Positions 48,773 to 57,273 of a stretch of 64,000 nt of DNA are shown here, one piece after another. Made by a program: the position numbers and the translations under genes. The notes below the pieces were generated by a model, which saw nothing but the letters and a program-made list of their open reading frames with translations, searched no databases and was not told the origin of the DNA. The stretch comes from JBLWXV01 sp048267245 (lineage in GTDB: Bacteria; Bdellovibrionota; Bacteriovoracia; Bacteriovoracales; Bacteriovoracaceae), in contig JBLWXV010000001.1 of NCBI GenBank assembly GCA_048267245.1, positions 682,001-746,000 on the forward strand, read 5' to 3'. Each line of letters starts with the position of its first letter. The first letter of the stretch is position 1.

Positions 48773-50374
48773 ATGAAATTTTCAGAACTTAACTTAAAAG
48801 AAACGCTACTTAAGGCCATCGAAGAGATGGGCTTTGAGAGTCCAACACCGATTCAGGAACTCGCAGTTCCCGCCCTTCTTGAATATGATGCCGACGTTGT
48901 CGCCCAGGCCCAAACAGGTACTGGAAAGACTGCAGCATTTGCACTGCCACTCCTTGAGCAGATTGATAAGAAAGTCAGTGGTGTCCAGGCAATTATTCTT
49001 GCGCCAACGAGAGAGCTAGCGCTCCAAGTTCAGCAAGAGATTGAACGCCTCTCAAAGTATGAGAAAGTGCGCTCGCTTTCAATCTATGGTGGTGTTTCTT
49101 ACGACAAACAAATTCAGTCGCTAAGAAATCTTAACCCGCAAATTATTACGGGAACTCCTGGTCGAGTGATCGACCTAATTGATCGTGGTGTTCTCGACCT
49201 TTCTAAAGTTCGCTTCGCGATTCTCGATGAAGCAGATGAAATGCTTAAGATGGGCTTCCTTGAAGATGTTCAACATATCCTAAGTGGACTTGCTGGTGAG
49301 CACCGCACTTGGATGTTCTCAGCGACAGTCTCAGGTGAGATTCGCAACTTGATTGACCGCTTCTTTAATAACACTAAGTTTTTAAAAGTAGAGTCGCAAA
49401 CTCTTCACAACCCAAATATCGAACAATCATTCTTCGCTCTTAAGCGCTCACAAAGGCCTGAGGCCCTGTGCCGCGTACTAAAAGGGGATACTGATGTTTA
49501 TGGCATTATCTTCTGTCGCACAAAACAAGATACCCGCGACCTAGGCGAATACCTACAGATGAAAGGTTTTGAAATCGGTGTACTCAATGGTGATATGGGC
49601 CAGAATGAGCGCAACCAAGTTCTCACAAGATTTAAGAGCGGTCGCACGCGTTTAATGATTTGTACTGATGTTGCTGCCCGCGGAATTGATGTGAACGACA
49701 TCACTCACGTCTTCAATATCGGACTTCCACAGGATATGGACTCATACGTTCACCGTATTGGCCGTACTGGTCGCGCCGGAAAAGACGGTAAGGCAATTAG
49801 CTTTATCGATCACGGTGACGTGAGAAAAATTCGCGTGATCGAGCGCATGACTAAAGGGATTATTAAGCCCGGCAAGTTTCCAACCGTTGAAGAACTAAAA
49901 CTCAAAGTTGTGGATTCTGAAACTGCGAGACTTGAACCAACGATTAATGTCATTAAAGAGAAAGGCGACGATTTCGCTAGTGATGAGCTTATTGCTCACT
50001 TCACAAAAGGCCTTGCTGATCTTTCTAAAGAAGACATCATCAAGCTTATGTTCACAAGACTTCTTAGTCGCGAGCTTAAGTCGCTAGAGCGTCTTTCTCA
50101 ATTAGATATTGTTGAAGCAAAAACGGCGAAGGGTCCTTCCACTGAGAGATCTGGTGGGAAGATCAGACAGCGCAGTCGCTCACGTTATGAAGGTGAGAGA
50201 AATGATCGCGGTGGAGATCGCTCTGCTAGAGGCGATCGCCCTAGAAGTGATCGCACTGGCGGTGGAAGTCGCGGTGGTCGCACTGGCGGCAGTAGCGCTG
50301 GCCGATCACAAGGCAGTGCACCTCGTTCACCGGCGCCAAATAGAAGCGCTAAGCGCAGAGATTTTAGACAGTAA
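48773..50374 (+). CDS. DEAD-box ATP-dependent RNA helicase
   Basis: A 533-residue protein. Q motif FESPTPIQELAVP, motif I AQTGTGKT, Ia PTRELALQ, Ib TPGR, motif II DEAD, motif III SAT, IV-like IIFCRTK, V DVAARGID and VI YVHRIGRTGRAGK are all intact. The helicase core ends near 380. A spacer domain follows, then an Arg/Gly/Ser-rich tail (about 465-533) that would bind RNA non-specifically. It resembles the CsdA/DeaD group involved in ribosome assembly and mRNA turnover. GGGAGA before ATG 48773 fixes the start. The stop directly abuts the convergent gene's stop. Confidence 0.96.
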   Translation: MKFSELNLKETLLKAIEEMGFESPTPIQELAVPALLEYDADVVAQAQTGTGKTAAFALPLLEQIDKKVSGVQAIILAPTRELALQVQQEIERLSKYEKVRSLSIYGGVSYDKQIQSLRNLNPQIITGTPGRVIDLIDRGVLDLSKVRFAILDEADEMLKMGFLEDVQHILSGLAGEHRTWMFSATVSGEIRNLIDRFFNNTKFLKVESQTLHNPNIEQSFFALKRSQRPEALCRVLKGDTDVYGIIFCRTKQDTRDLGEYLQMKGFEIGVLNGDMGQNERNQVLTRFKSGRTRLMICTDVAARGIDVNDITHVFNIGLPQDMDSYVHRIGRTGRAGKDGKAISFIDHGDVRKIRVIERMTKGIIKPGKFPTVEELKLKVVDSETARLEPTINVIKEKGDDFASDELIAHFTKGLADLSKEDIIKLMFTRLLSRELKSLERLSQLDIVEAKTAKGPSTERSGGKIRQRSRSRYEGERNDRGGDRSARGDRPRSDRTGGGSRGGRTGGSSAGRSQGSAPRSPAPNRSAKRRDFRQ

Positions 50375-50938
50375 TTAGTAAACTCTTTCGTATTCGCAAT
50401 TGGTTGAGACTGTATTCTTATCTTCATCAGTCTCAACCTGGCGGTATGCCATTGATCCCTTCGCACCACTAAAATCCAGAGTCGTCACAATTGATTCTTT
50501 ATCGAGCCTGATGAGAGCGAACGAATTTTTGTACTGAAGTATACCTGTTAGGACCTCATCCTCATAAGTAGCTTTATATTCTGAGCGATAAGCTTGATTG
50601 CGGCTATTGATAGAGCGATCGTGAACCTTTTTGCCATTTATATGAACAAAGAGAGTGCTAAGTCCTTTGCGCCAGATATAGTCCTCTGAGGCAATTTCAG
50701 TCTCAACGAGCTCAACGACGCTCATTTGCTCGCCACCAAGCTTCAGGCTAATGCTCTGGAGAGTTAGGCGCGACTCGCAGAAGCTGTCTCCTGAAGTGAG
50801 ACGATAGTTACCAAACTTATCTTGAAGCTCGACGAGCTTAAGGACGTTGTCAGTTATGCTCTCTTCTGAGGCATGGGCCAAAGGTCCCAGGGCCATGAGT
50901 GCGCAGATAAATAGACTTCTAAGGGTTCGATTCTTCAT
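50375..50938 (-). CDS. Exported protein of unknown function
   Basis: A 187-residue protein with signal peptide MKNRTLRSLFICALMALGPLAHA. The mature part is strand-rich with a Cys in SGDSFCESRLTLQSISLKLG and another in the final TNCEYERVY, which may form a disulfide. No family was recognised. It is convergent with the DEAD-box gene with no space between stops and no terminator seen. Confidence 0.72.
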   Translation of the reverse strand: MKNRTLRSLFICALMALGPLAHASEESITDNVLKLVELQDKFGNYRLTSGDSFCESRLTLQSISLKLGGEQMSVVELVETEIASEDYIWRKGLSTLFVHINGKKVHDRSINSRNQAYRSEYKATYEDEVLTGILQYKNSFALIRLDKESIVTTLDFSGAKGSMAYRQVETDEDKNTVSTNCEYERVY

Positions 50939-51118
50939 AATATTCTCCGAATTACCCTTTATTCTAGGCCATTTAGCGCTCAGAATGCTGCATGCCTGGG
51001 CTTTTTTACGGCCCCGACTAATTTCTAGACACCTAGAGAGTTCCTTTCTAAAAACTCAAATGATACCCTATTAGGAGTGTTTTTGACCCCTTAGGGTCCT
51101 TTCAGGTGAGATTCAGAC

Positions 51119-52120
51119 ATGGCCAAAAAGATTTCTCTCACCGGTGTTAAGCCCACCGGAATGCCACACCTAGGCAATTACTTAGGAGCTATCAGACCTG
51201 CTATCCAAATGGCAGAGGGTGGTGATTATGAAGGGTACTACTTCATTGCTGACTACCACACACTCACAGTTGTTCACGACCGCAAGGTTATGAGTGATTA
51301 TATTTATGAGGTGGCCGCCACTTGGTTGGCACTTGGTCTTAACCCCGAACATATTACTCTATATCAGCAGAGCTATATTCCTGAGATTCTCGAACTCAAC
51401 TGGATTCTCTCTTGCTTTACCGCCAAAGGTATTATGAACCGCGCCCACGCTTATAAGGCAAAGGTTCAAGATAATGAAGAAAATCAGCGCGACCCTGATC
51501 AGGGAGTCAATATGGGAATCTATACTTATCCCATTTTGATGGCAGCAGATATTCTTATTCTCAACGCCGATAGTGTTCCCGTGGGAGCAGATCAAGTTCA
51601 GCATATTGAGATCACGCGCGATATCGCAATGGCGTTTAATCATCACTATGGCGAGATCTTCAATTTGCCAAAGGCGCACGTGCAAGAGAATGTGGGAACC
51701 ATTCCAGGACTTGATGGTCGCAAGATGAGTAAGTCTTACGACAATCACATCCCGCTCTTTCTTCCGGCCAAAAAACTTCAAAAGATGATTAATAAGATCA
51801 AGACTGATTCCTCTGATCCATCGACACCCAAGAATCCAGATGACTCACTGATCTTTGAATTATTCTGCCACTTTGCCAATGAGTCACAAATTAAAGATCT
51901 CAAAGAATGGTATGGCCGCGGCATCGGGTGGGGCGAGGCTAAGGCCGAGCTCTTTAAAGTCATTGATGCTGAAATTGCCCCTGCTAGAGCAAGATACGAA
52001 GAGCTACTGGCCAATCGCAAGCAAATTGATGAAATCCTTGCTGAGGGCAACGCAAAAGTTAAACCTAAGGCCGAGGCACTGCTTAAAGAATTGAGAAAAG
52101 CTATTGGAGTGAGAGGATGA
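51119..52120 (+). CDS. trpS: Tryptophanyl-tRNA synthetase
   Basis: A 333-residue class I aminoacyl-tRNA synthetase. GVKPTGMPHLGNYLGAIRPA contains the HIGH equivalent, DYHTLT follows, PVGADQVQHIEITRDIA binds tryptophan and AMP, and GRKMSKSYDN is the KMSKS loop. It charges tRNA-Trp. In the 180-base upstream region a small hairpin GACCC-CTTA-GGGTC (51085-51098) lies near the start, and no T-box was seen. The stop overlaps the next start by ATGA, so it leads a three-gene unit with a barrel protein and an Lrp regulator. Confidence 0.97.
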   Translation: MAKKISLTGVKPTGMPHLGNYLGAIRPAIQMAEGGDYEGYYFIADYHTLTVVHDRKVMSDYIYEVAATWLALGLNPEHITLYQQSYIPEILELNWILSCFTAKGIMNRAHAYKAKVQDNEENQRDPDQGVNMGIYTYPILMAADILILNADSVPVGADQVQHIEITRDIAMAFNHHYGEIFNLPKAHVQENVGTIPGLDGRKMSKSYDNHIPLFLPAKKLQKMINKIKTDSSDPSTPKNPDDSLIFELFCHFANESQIKDLKEWYGRGIGWGEAKAELFKVIDAEIAPARARYEELLANRKQIDEILAEGNAKVKPKAEALLKELRKAIGVRG

Positions 52121-52992
52121 ATATTCGTCTAGTCGTTATATTGTTGGGAGCTCTCTTTTTTTCAAGTGCGAGAGCTCAAATACAAAGCGCTCCTATTAGT
52201 ATCTCTGAAGAGGGGGAGACTCAAAAGCCAGGTGAAGATCCAGAAGTGGCCAAGGCCCGCTCGGAACTTGAGGCTTCAAAGGTAAAACCATCTAAGGTTG
52301 AAGATTCGGCAGCTACCCCTACAATCGTTGCGCCGACTCAAGAGAGTGCTCCTAAGAAAGAAGAGGACGTACTCGGTGTGAGCGAAGATCAGAGTCCCGA
52401 TGGCTCGCTCGGTAAGGATAAAAAAGAAGAGGCTAAAAAAGAGACAATTGCTCCGACTCAGTGGAAGAAAATTAATTTTTTTGCCGCAAGAAGATGGTTT
52501 AGGCTCAATGCCGGGAGAGTTTGGTCTTCATGGGGGGATATCTCTCCCGAGCTAAAAGACGGATCTCTCCTCACTGGTTTTAGAGTGGTACAGCCGATTG
52601 AAGAGACGGGTTTTTCAGTCGCTTTTGGAATTGATTTTCTTCATGGAAGTGGTGACAGTTTCAACGCCGAAAGTATTCGCTCAACTCATATCGTTTGGGA
52701 AAATGAATATGAGCGTCCAATCAATCAGCACTTTAGCTTTATGTCAGGGCTCTCGCTCGAATACGCCGACACAAATATCAGAAAAGTAATCGCAAATAAT
52801 CAAACTGAAGTCACTTATAAGAAATTTGGTTCGGGTTCTACATTTGGAGTTGTTCCGGCGTTTGGCCTGCGAGCAAAACCTGGGGAGAATTTCAGCGTCG
52901 ATCTCATTCCTGGGTATGCATTTTACTTTTCAAGTCCCGAGTCGGAAATGGGCGGACTTTCAGTTCGTCTCAGAGTTAATATCGCTCTATGA
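52117..52992 (+). CDS. Exported barrel-like protein with charged low-complexity linker
   Basis: A protein of 291 residues. Signal peptide MNIRLVVILLGALFFSSARA is followed by about 90 residues rich in Glu, Lys, Pro and Ala. The C-terminal domain has alternating strands (WFRLNAGRVWSSWGDI, GFSVAFGIDFLHGSG, FSFMSGLSLEYADTN, GGLSVRLRVNIAL) like a small outer-membrane beta-barrel. The linker may span the periplasm or bind peptidoglycan. It is coupled to trpS and the Lrp gene by ATGA overlaps. Confidence 0.72.
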   Translation: MNIRLVVILLGALFFSSARAQIQSAPISISEEGETQKPGEDPEVAKARSELEASKVKPSKVEDSAATPTIVAPTQESAPKKEEDVLGVSEDQSPDGSLGKDKKEEAKKETIAPTQWKKINFFAARRWFRLNAGRVWSSWGDISPELKDGSLLTGFRVVQPIEETGFSVAFGIDFLHGSGDSFNAESIRSTHIVWENEYERPINQHFSFMSGLSLEYADTNIRKVIANNQTEVTYKKFGSGSTFGVVPAFGLRAKPGENFSVDLIPGYAFYFSSPESEMGGLSVRLRVNIAL

Positions 52993-53459
52993 GTCGAACA
53001 GACATAGATGAGATTGATCGCCAAATTCTAGTCGCACTCTTAAAAGATGCGAGGCGACCTTATCAAGAAATAGCCAATGATCTCCATGTCTCAACTGCAA
53101 CCGTTCACGGCAGGCTTCAGCGCCTCAAAGAGATGGGAATTGTCTCTGGCTCAAAGATCAATGTAAATTTTGAAAAGCTCGGTCTTGAAGTCGTGGCCTT
53201 TATTGGGGTCAACCTCGCGAGTGCCAAGGATTTCAATAGTGTGATTGAAAACCTTAAAATGTTTCCGGAGGTTGTTGATGTTCACTACACCACTGGCACA
53301 TATAGCATGTTTATAAAGGTGATAGTGCGAACGATTAAGGAATTACATCTTTTCATCGCTACAAAACTACAAGGTCTCTCACAGATTCAGTCAACGGAGA
53401 CTCTTATCTCGCTAGATAATCCAATTAAGCGCGACCCAGATGTTCCCAGGAAAAACTGA
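52989..53459 (+). CDS. Lrp/AsnC-family transcriptional regulator
   Basis: A 156-residue protein. The N-terminal helix-turn-helix is DEIDRQILVALLKDARRPYQEIANDLHVSTATVHGRLQRLKEMGIV. The RAM (ligand-binding) domain contains VAFIGVNL, VVDVHYTTGTYSMFIKVI. These regulators form octamers or dimers and respond to amino acids. The link with trpS hints at an amino-acid signal, which is an inference from context. Its stop abuts the rlmH stop (convergent) with no gap. Confidence 0.94.
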   Translation: MSRTDIDEIDRQILVALLKDARRPYQEIANDLHVSTATVHGRLQRLKEMGIVSGSKINVNFEKLGLEVVAFIGVNLASAKDFNSVIENLKMFPEVVDVHYTTGTYSMFIKVIVRTIKELHLFIATKLQGLSQIQSTETLISLDNPIKRDPDVPRKN

Positions 53460-53915
53460 TTACTTGTGGTAGGGGTGACCTTCGAGAATTGTCTCGGCCC
53501 GGTAGAGTTGCTCAACTAAAAGCATGCGGGCAATTTTGTGAGGATAGGTGAGCTTGCCAAGAGAGAGAGCTTCCTTTTTTAAACTTAAAACATTCTCTCC
53601 ATGCCCAGCGGCTCCTCCTAGAACAAAGCAAAGCTCGGAGGTGACTTCGAGTTTGGATCCGAGCCAAGCTGCAAAGCTTGGGCTGTCATATTCACGTCCG
53701 CGCTCCTCGAGAGTGATGAGATAGGGGTTCTTTAATCCTAGAGCTTTTAGCTTTGCAATTACTTCTGCGCCTTCAAGCTCGCTCTTGTCATCAAAGTTTT
53801 TAACTTCGTGTATCTGAATTTTAAAAGTCTTGTTTCGCTTAAGGTAATCAGCTTCTAACTCAAGTAGAGAGCGTTCTTTATTCTTACCTACGGCAATAAT
53901 GTGAATGGTCTTCAC
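53460..53915 (-). CDS. rlmH: 23S rRNA (pseudouridine1915-N3)-methyltransferase RlmH
   Basis: A 151-residue SPOUT-fold methyltransferase. VGKNKERSLLELEADYLKR, ITLEERGREYDSPSFAAWL, FVLGGAAGHGENV and the C-terminal LTYPHKIARMLLVEQLYRAETILEGHPYHK are diagnostic. It methylates pseudouridine 1915 in helix 69 of the 50S subunit. Last in the rplU-rpmA-obgE-rsfS-rlmH order, five bases after rsfS. Confidence 0.97.
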   Translation of the reverse strand: MKTIHIIAVGKNKERSLLELEADYLKRNKTFKIQIHEVKNFDDKSELEGAEVIAKLKALGLKNPYLITLEERGREYDSPSFAAWLGSKLEVTSELCFVLGGAAGHGENVLSLKKEALSLGKLTYPHKIARMLLVEQLYRAETILEGHPYHK

Positions 53916-53920
53916 AACTC

Positions 53921-54385
53921 TTAGAAGAAGCCTCTGTCATCAGAAGGTTTCTTGGCCGCAATATCATCTGATGAGAAGTAGTACTCTTGAGGAATTTCAA
54001 CAAACTCAGCATCCTTCCAAAGTGACTCGAGAGAGTAAACATCGCGAGAAGTTTCAAGGAAGATGTGAACAAGAATATCGCCAAAGTCGATGAGAATCCA
54101 ATCACTGCCGGCCATACCTTCACGTGAGCGAACTGTACTTCCGTGCTTCTTTAACTGGGCCATCACATCTTCGGCCATTGCTGAGGCTTGAGTTGTGTTA
54201 GTTACACTAGCGATAACAAAGTAGTCAGAGAGACTTGTTGTTTTCTTTGTATTGAGAATTTTGAGATTAATCCCTTTGAGGTTGCCACAGATCCAAGCCG
54301 CTGCCATCGCGAGATTAAGTGGATGCTCGTAAGAGCTATCTTTAATAATCTTCTCAACTTCTTTACTGATGTAGTCATTACTCAT
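53921..54385 (-). CDS. rsfS: Ribosomal silencing factor RsfS
   Basis: A 154-residue protein. The domain INLKILNTKKTTSLSDYFVIASVTNTTQASAMAEDV...GMAGSDWILIDFGDILVHIFLETSRDVYSLESLWKDAE is characteristic of RsfS/Iojap. It binds ribosomal protein L14 and blocks subunit joining during starvation. A short extension of about 20 residues follows. The gap to obgE is 11 bases. Confidence 0.96.
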   Translation of the reverse strand: MSNDYISKEVEKIIKDSSYEHPLNLAMAAAWICGNLKGINLKILNTKKTTSLSDYFVIASVTNTTQASAMAEDVMAQLKKHGSTVRSREGMAGSDWILIDFGDILVHIFLETSRDVYSLESLWKDAEFVEIPQEYYFSSDDIAAKKPSDDRGFF

Positions 54386-54396
54386 AGGGCAAATCC

Positions 54397-55422
54397 TTAC
54401 TTCTTAGCTTCCAAATCGCTCTTTCCAGCCTCAATTGACTGAAGCATAAGTGCTTTGAGTCGATCGATATTCATCCCGCTCACAGCAGAGATGGGAAGCA
54501 CTCTCTTATCGAGGGTTTCTTCAAAAAATTTCACAAACGACTGAATCTCTTCTTCAGTCATGGCATCAATCTTAGTGAGGCAAATGATCTCGCGCTTGTT
54601 GGCGAGTTCCTCTTTATATTTCTCAAGTTCTTGTCTGACAATCACATAGGATTCGTACGCTTCAAAGGGCTCGAGGCACCATGAGCAGTCGACGAGGTGA
54701 ACGAAAGTAGTTGTTCGCTCAATGTGCTTGAGAAATTTAATTCCCAGTCCCTTGCCTTCAGACGCATCTTCAATGAGGCCAGGAATATCGGCGACGACAA
54801 ACGAGTGCTCGCCGTAGCTCACAACACCAAGATTTGGTTCAAGGGTAGTAAAAGCATAGTCGGCAATCTTTGGTTTTGCCGCTGAGACAACAGAGATCAA
54901 AGTCGACTTGCCAGCATTGGGAAGACCAATAAGAGCGACGTCGGCGAGTAGCTTGAGTTCTAAGTCAATCTCAAGTGTCACACCAGGCTTGCCCTCGGTA
55001 TAGCGATGGGGAGCTTGGTTGGTAGAAGTTTTAAAGTTGATATTTCCAAGACCACCGCGCCCACCTTCAGCAAGGAGTACGCGCTCACCATTCTCTGTTA
55101 GGTCAGCGAGAATTTCACCGGTTTCAGTTGAGCGAATAAGTGTGCCCACGGGAACTTTAAGGATGAGGTCGTCACCGAATTTGCCGTGGCACTGGCTACC
55201 AGCACCAGGATCCCCATTTTGGGCGCGAAAGTTCTTTTGTCCACGATAGTGAAGCAGAGTGTTCACACCCTCATCAGCTTCAAAATAGACGTGGCCACCG
55301 TCACCGCCGTCACCGCCATCTGGGCCACCCATGGGAACGTGTTTTTCACGGCGGAATCCCGCACATCCGTCACCACCGCGGCCAGAAGAAATTGTAATGG
55401 TTACTTCGTCAATAAAACGCAT
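54397..55422 (-). CDS. obgE: Obg GTPase
   Basis: A 341-residue protein. The glycine-rich Obg domain (FIDEVTITISSGRGGDGCAGFRREKHVPMGGPDGG) comes first. The G domain (about 160-330) has GLPNAGKST (G1), TTLEPNLG (G2), DIPGLI (G3), LTKID (G4) and SAVSG (G5). It assists 50S assembly. No OCT domain at the C-terminus. It follows a terminator behind rpmA, so it may have its own promoter or be read through. Confidence 0.97.
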   Translation of the reverse strand: MRFIDEVTITISSGRGGDGCAGFRREKHVPMGGPDGGDGGDGGHVYFEADEGVNTLLHYRGQKNFRAQNGDPGAGSQCHGKFGDDLILKVPVGTLIRSTETGEILADLTENGERVLLAEGGRGGLGNINFKTSTNQAPHRYTEGKPGVTLEIDLELKLLADVALIGLPNAGKSTLISVVSAAKPKIADYAFTTLEPNLGVVSYGEHSFVVADIPGLIEDASEGKGLGIKFLKHIERTTTFVHLVDCSWCLEPFEAYESYVIVRQELEKYKEELANKREIICLTKIDAMTEEEIQSFVKFFEETLDKRVLPISAVSGMNIDRLKALMLQSIEAGKSDLEAKK

Positions 55423-55450
55423 GAGAGCTCAACTTCTATACTTCTAATAC

Positions 55451-55486
55451 AAAAAAGGGAATCGCGAGGATTCCCTTTCTTTTTTA
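55451..55486 (-). terminator. Intrinsic terminator between rpmA and obgE
   Basis: AAAGGGAATC (55454-55463) pairs with GATTCCCTTT (55469-55478). On the minus strand the stem runs into TTTTTT, and on the plus strand it is followed by CTTTTTT. It partly uncouples obgE from the ribosomal-protein genes. Confidence 0.85.
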
Positions 55487-55504
55487 TTTCTTTTAAACAG
55501 CTAA

Positions 55505-55759
55505 TTAAGCTGTAACAACAGAAACGACTTGCTTGTTCTTGTTGTAGTGAGAGAATTGAACTTTCCCTTCAGCTACAGCGAAGATTGTGAAGTCGCGACC
55601 AATTTTCACGCCAGCACCTGGGTGAAAGTTAGTTCCGTTTTGACGAACGATGATGTTACCAGGGATAACTTGTTGTCCGCCGAATTTTTTAATTCCAAGC
55701 ATTTTTGGGTTAGAGTCACGACCGTTAGAGGTTGAACCACCCGCTTTTTTATGTGCCAT
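55505..55759 (-). CDS. rpmA: 50S ribosomal protein L27
   Basis: An 84-residue protein with MAHKKAGGSTSNGRDSNPKMLGIKKFGGQQVIPGNIIVRQNGTNFHPG. The N-terminus begins directly with AHKKAG and has no cleaved extension as seen in Firmicutes. AAGGAG precedes the ATG. It is translated after rplU and ends in an intrinsic terminator. Confidence 0.98.
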   Translation of the reverse strand: MAHKKAGGSTSNGRDSNPKMLGIKKFGGQQVIPGNIIVRQNGTNFHPGAGVKIGRDFTIFAVAEGKVQFSHYNKNKQVVSVVTA

Positions 55760-55801
55760 TTTCTAGTCTCCTTTAATCCTTTTAAAAGTTCCTCTTAAAT
55801 A

Positions 55802-56164
55802 TTAGAGGTACTTCTTCGCCCAACGGTGATCTTTTTCGATCTTGGCAGTGTTACCATTGCCATCAGTGAACTCAGTGATAAGAAGCGCTGAGTATGGCTG
55901 ACGGTGTCCGTTTTTCTTCTTATAGCGACCTGGCTTTCTCCAGAAAACGAAAACTTTACGTGAGCGATCAGTGCGAACAACTTTGGCTTTAACTTTTGCA
56001 CCAGCAACAACTGGAAGACCTACTTGAGGCTTGTCACCGCCAACGAAGAGAACTTGATCGAATTCAACTTCAGATCCGTCATCAAGACCGATTTTTTCAA
56101 CATCGATAAGGTCACCTGGTTGAACGCGGTACTGGTGTCCTTTGATTTCCACAATTCCGTACAT
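55802..56164 (-). CDS. rplU: 50S ribosomal protein L21
   Basis: A 120-residue protein with MYGIVEIKGHQYRVQPGDLIDVEKI, VVAGAKVKAKVVRTDRSRKVFVFWRKPGRYKKKNGHRQPYSALLI. AGGAG before ATG 56164 gives the native start; the longer open frame is rejected. The tail EFTDGNGNTAKIEKDHRWAKKYL is longer than in E. coli L21. First gene of the rplU-rpmA unit. Confidence 0.98.
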   Translation of the reverse strand: MYGIVEIKGHQYRVQPGDLIDVEKIGLDDGSEVEFDQVLFVGGDKPQVGLPVVAGAKVKAKVVRTDRSRKVFVFWRKPGRYKKKNGHRQPYSALLITEFTDGNGNTAKIEKDHRWAKKYL

Positions 56165-56262
56165 ACGAACTCCTGCATAAAGACAAAAGGTAGGGGCCTG
56201 GTGAAACACGGTCTCACTCTCAGAACTTGATTCCCGCCTTTTAGTCTGGTTTGGAACTAGCG

Positions 56263-56291
56263 ATTTTTAGGCCTTTTTGGGCCTGTTGTCA
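56263..56291 (-). promoter_or_regulatory. Promoter of rplU-rpmA
   Basis: Minus-strand TTGACA (56286-56291), 17-base spacer, TAAAAA (56263-56268). The spacer contains an AGGCC/GGCCT dyad. The start would be about 95 bases upstream of the rplU ATG, leaving room for a regulatory leader. Confidence 0.65.
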
Positions 56292-56315
56292 AGCTGGGAG
56301 GTGGAAGTCTTTGCC

Positions 56316-56337
56316 GTAGGGGCAGCTCTTTGCCCCT
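56316..56337. repeat. Hairpin in the rplU divergent region
   Basis: TAGGGGCA (56316-56323) pairs with TGCCCCTA (56330-56337) around GCTCTT. It lies upstream of the rplU promoter and in the leader of the divergent 56392 gene. There is no T-run, so it is probably not a terminator; it may be an operator or a 5' leader structure. Confidence 0.5.
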
Positions 56338-56391
56338 ATCAATTATTGTTTAGTCCGCCGCGTCGATAAGGAAGTTAGAGGGGGTGCTTAG

Positions 56392-57204
56392 ATGGCACAG
56401 GAACAATCAGAAGTTAAATTCATGTATTTTCAATATCTTAAGGGGGCTGACCTGCCAATCTATCTCAAGATTGAGTTGGGAGCTGGCCTCGATGAGTTGG
56501 TGAGTATGATTCCAAGCTATGGATTTCATTCACTTTCTGAGGCTGAAGCCACCGAAGCTGAGGCACAAGTGGCCAAGCTCTTTGAGGCCAGAGTCCTGAC
56601 GATCTCTCCCGCTTCGTCTGGAGTAGAGCGTCAGATTCAACAAGTACTTCACAGCGACCAATACGGCTCTGAATCCTTAACGCCTCGCAAGGGCTACAAA
56701 GTCTATCGCTATAAATCTGTGGCCCTCATGGTCTACTCGATTGCCGCGCGTGAGTGGACGTTGGGAGCCTCTCTGGATGCGATCGGTTCAAAGTACAAGG
56801 ACGCTTGGAGGCAAGTGATTAACCGCTATCTCTCGCTGGCCCTAGCGCCGCTAGGTTATGTTGGTTTCTTTGGAGTTCCCACAAAAGATGGAATGATCGT
56901 CCTCAAGCCTCGCGAGTCATTAGGCGAGAGTGTCTTTGTCGACGTCGTGAAGGGAAGAGTGCTCAGTGTTGAGGGATCAAAATCGCTCAGTCCAAAATTT
57001 CAATTTATTCGCCTGGGTGCAACCCTCAAGGGTCGCTCGGTAAAAATGACTAGAGAAGATCTCTTTAGCTTTCTGTGCATGTCCACTAGCTACATTGACT
57101 ACGAAGGGCTGCCGGTTCCCGTGAGACAGATGATCCAAGTTCTCGCTCGCACTCTCTCAGGTGCAATCGAACCTCGCGAATCCCACTTCGAACTCGAAGC
57201 CTAA
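56392..57204 (+). CDS. Cytoplasmic protein of unknown function
   Basis: A protein of 270 residues without signal peptide. It contains GVERQIQQVLHSDQYGSES, VYRYKSVALMVYSIAAREWTLG, DAWRQVINRYLSLALAPLGYVGFFGVPTKDGMIVLKPRESLGESVFVDV. No family was recognised. It ends in an acidic tail. The leader holds a hairpin, and a strong hairpin follows its stop. It is the first gene of a lgt-containing direction. Confidence 0.75.
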   Translation: MAQEQSEVKFMYFQYLKGADLPIYLKIELGAGLDELVSMIPSYGFHSLSEAEATEAEAQVAKLFEARVLTISPASSGVERQIQQVLHSDQYGSESLTPRKGYKVYRYKSVALMVYSIAAREWTLGASLDAIGSKYKDAWRQVINRYLSLALAPLGYVGFFGVPTKDGMIVLKPRESLGESVFVDVVKGRVLSVEGSKSLSPKFQFIRLGATLKGRSVKMTREDLFSFLCMSTSYIDYEGLPVPVRQMIQVLARTLSGAIEPRESHFELEA

Positions 57205-57206
57205 TC

Positions 57207-57257
57207 AGTGCCAGATGACTTTTGGGCTGCGCTGCGCCTCAAAAGTCATCTGGCACT
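57207..57257 (+). repeat. 18-bp perfect inverted repeat between the 56392 gene and lgt
   Basis: AGTGCCAGATGACTTTTG (57207-57224) is exactly complementary to 57240-57257, with a 15-base GC-rich loop that can itself pair. It starts two bases after the stop codon of the upstream gene. No T-run follows on either strand. It could be a factor-dependent terminator, an mRNA stabiliser or a dispersed palindromic element. Confidence 0.7.
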
Positions 57258-57273
57258 CCACTATACTCGCTAA

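Noticed and set aside
50939..51118. T-box or attenuator before trpS
   Set aside because: No T-box consensus or leader peptide with Trp codons; only a 5-bp hairpin is present.
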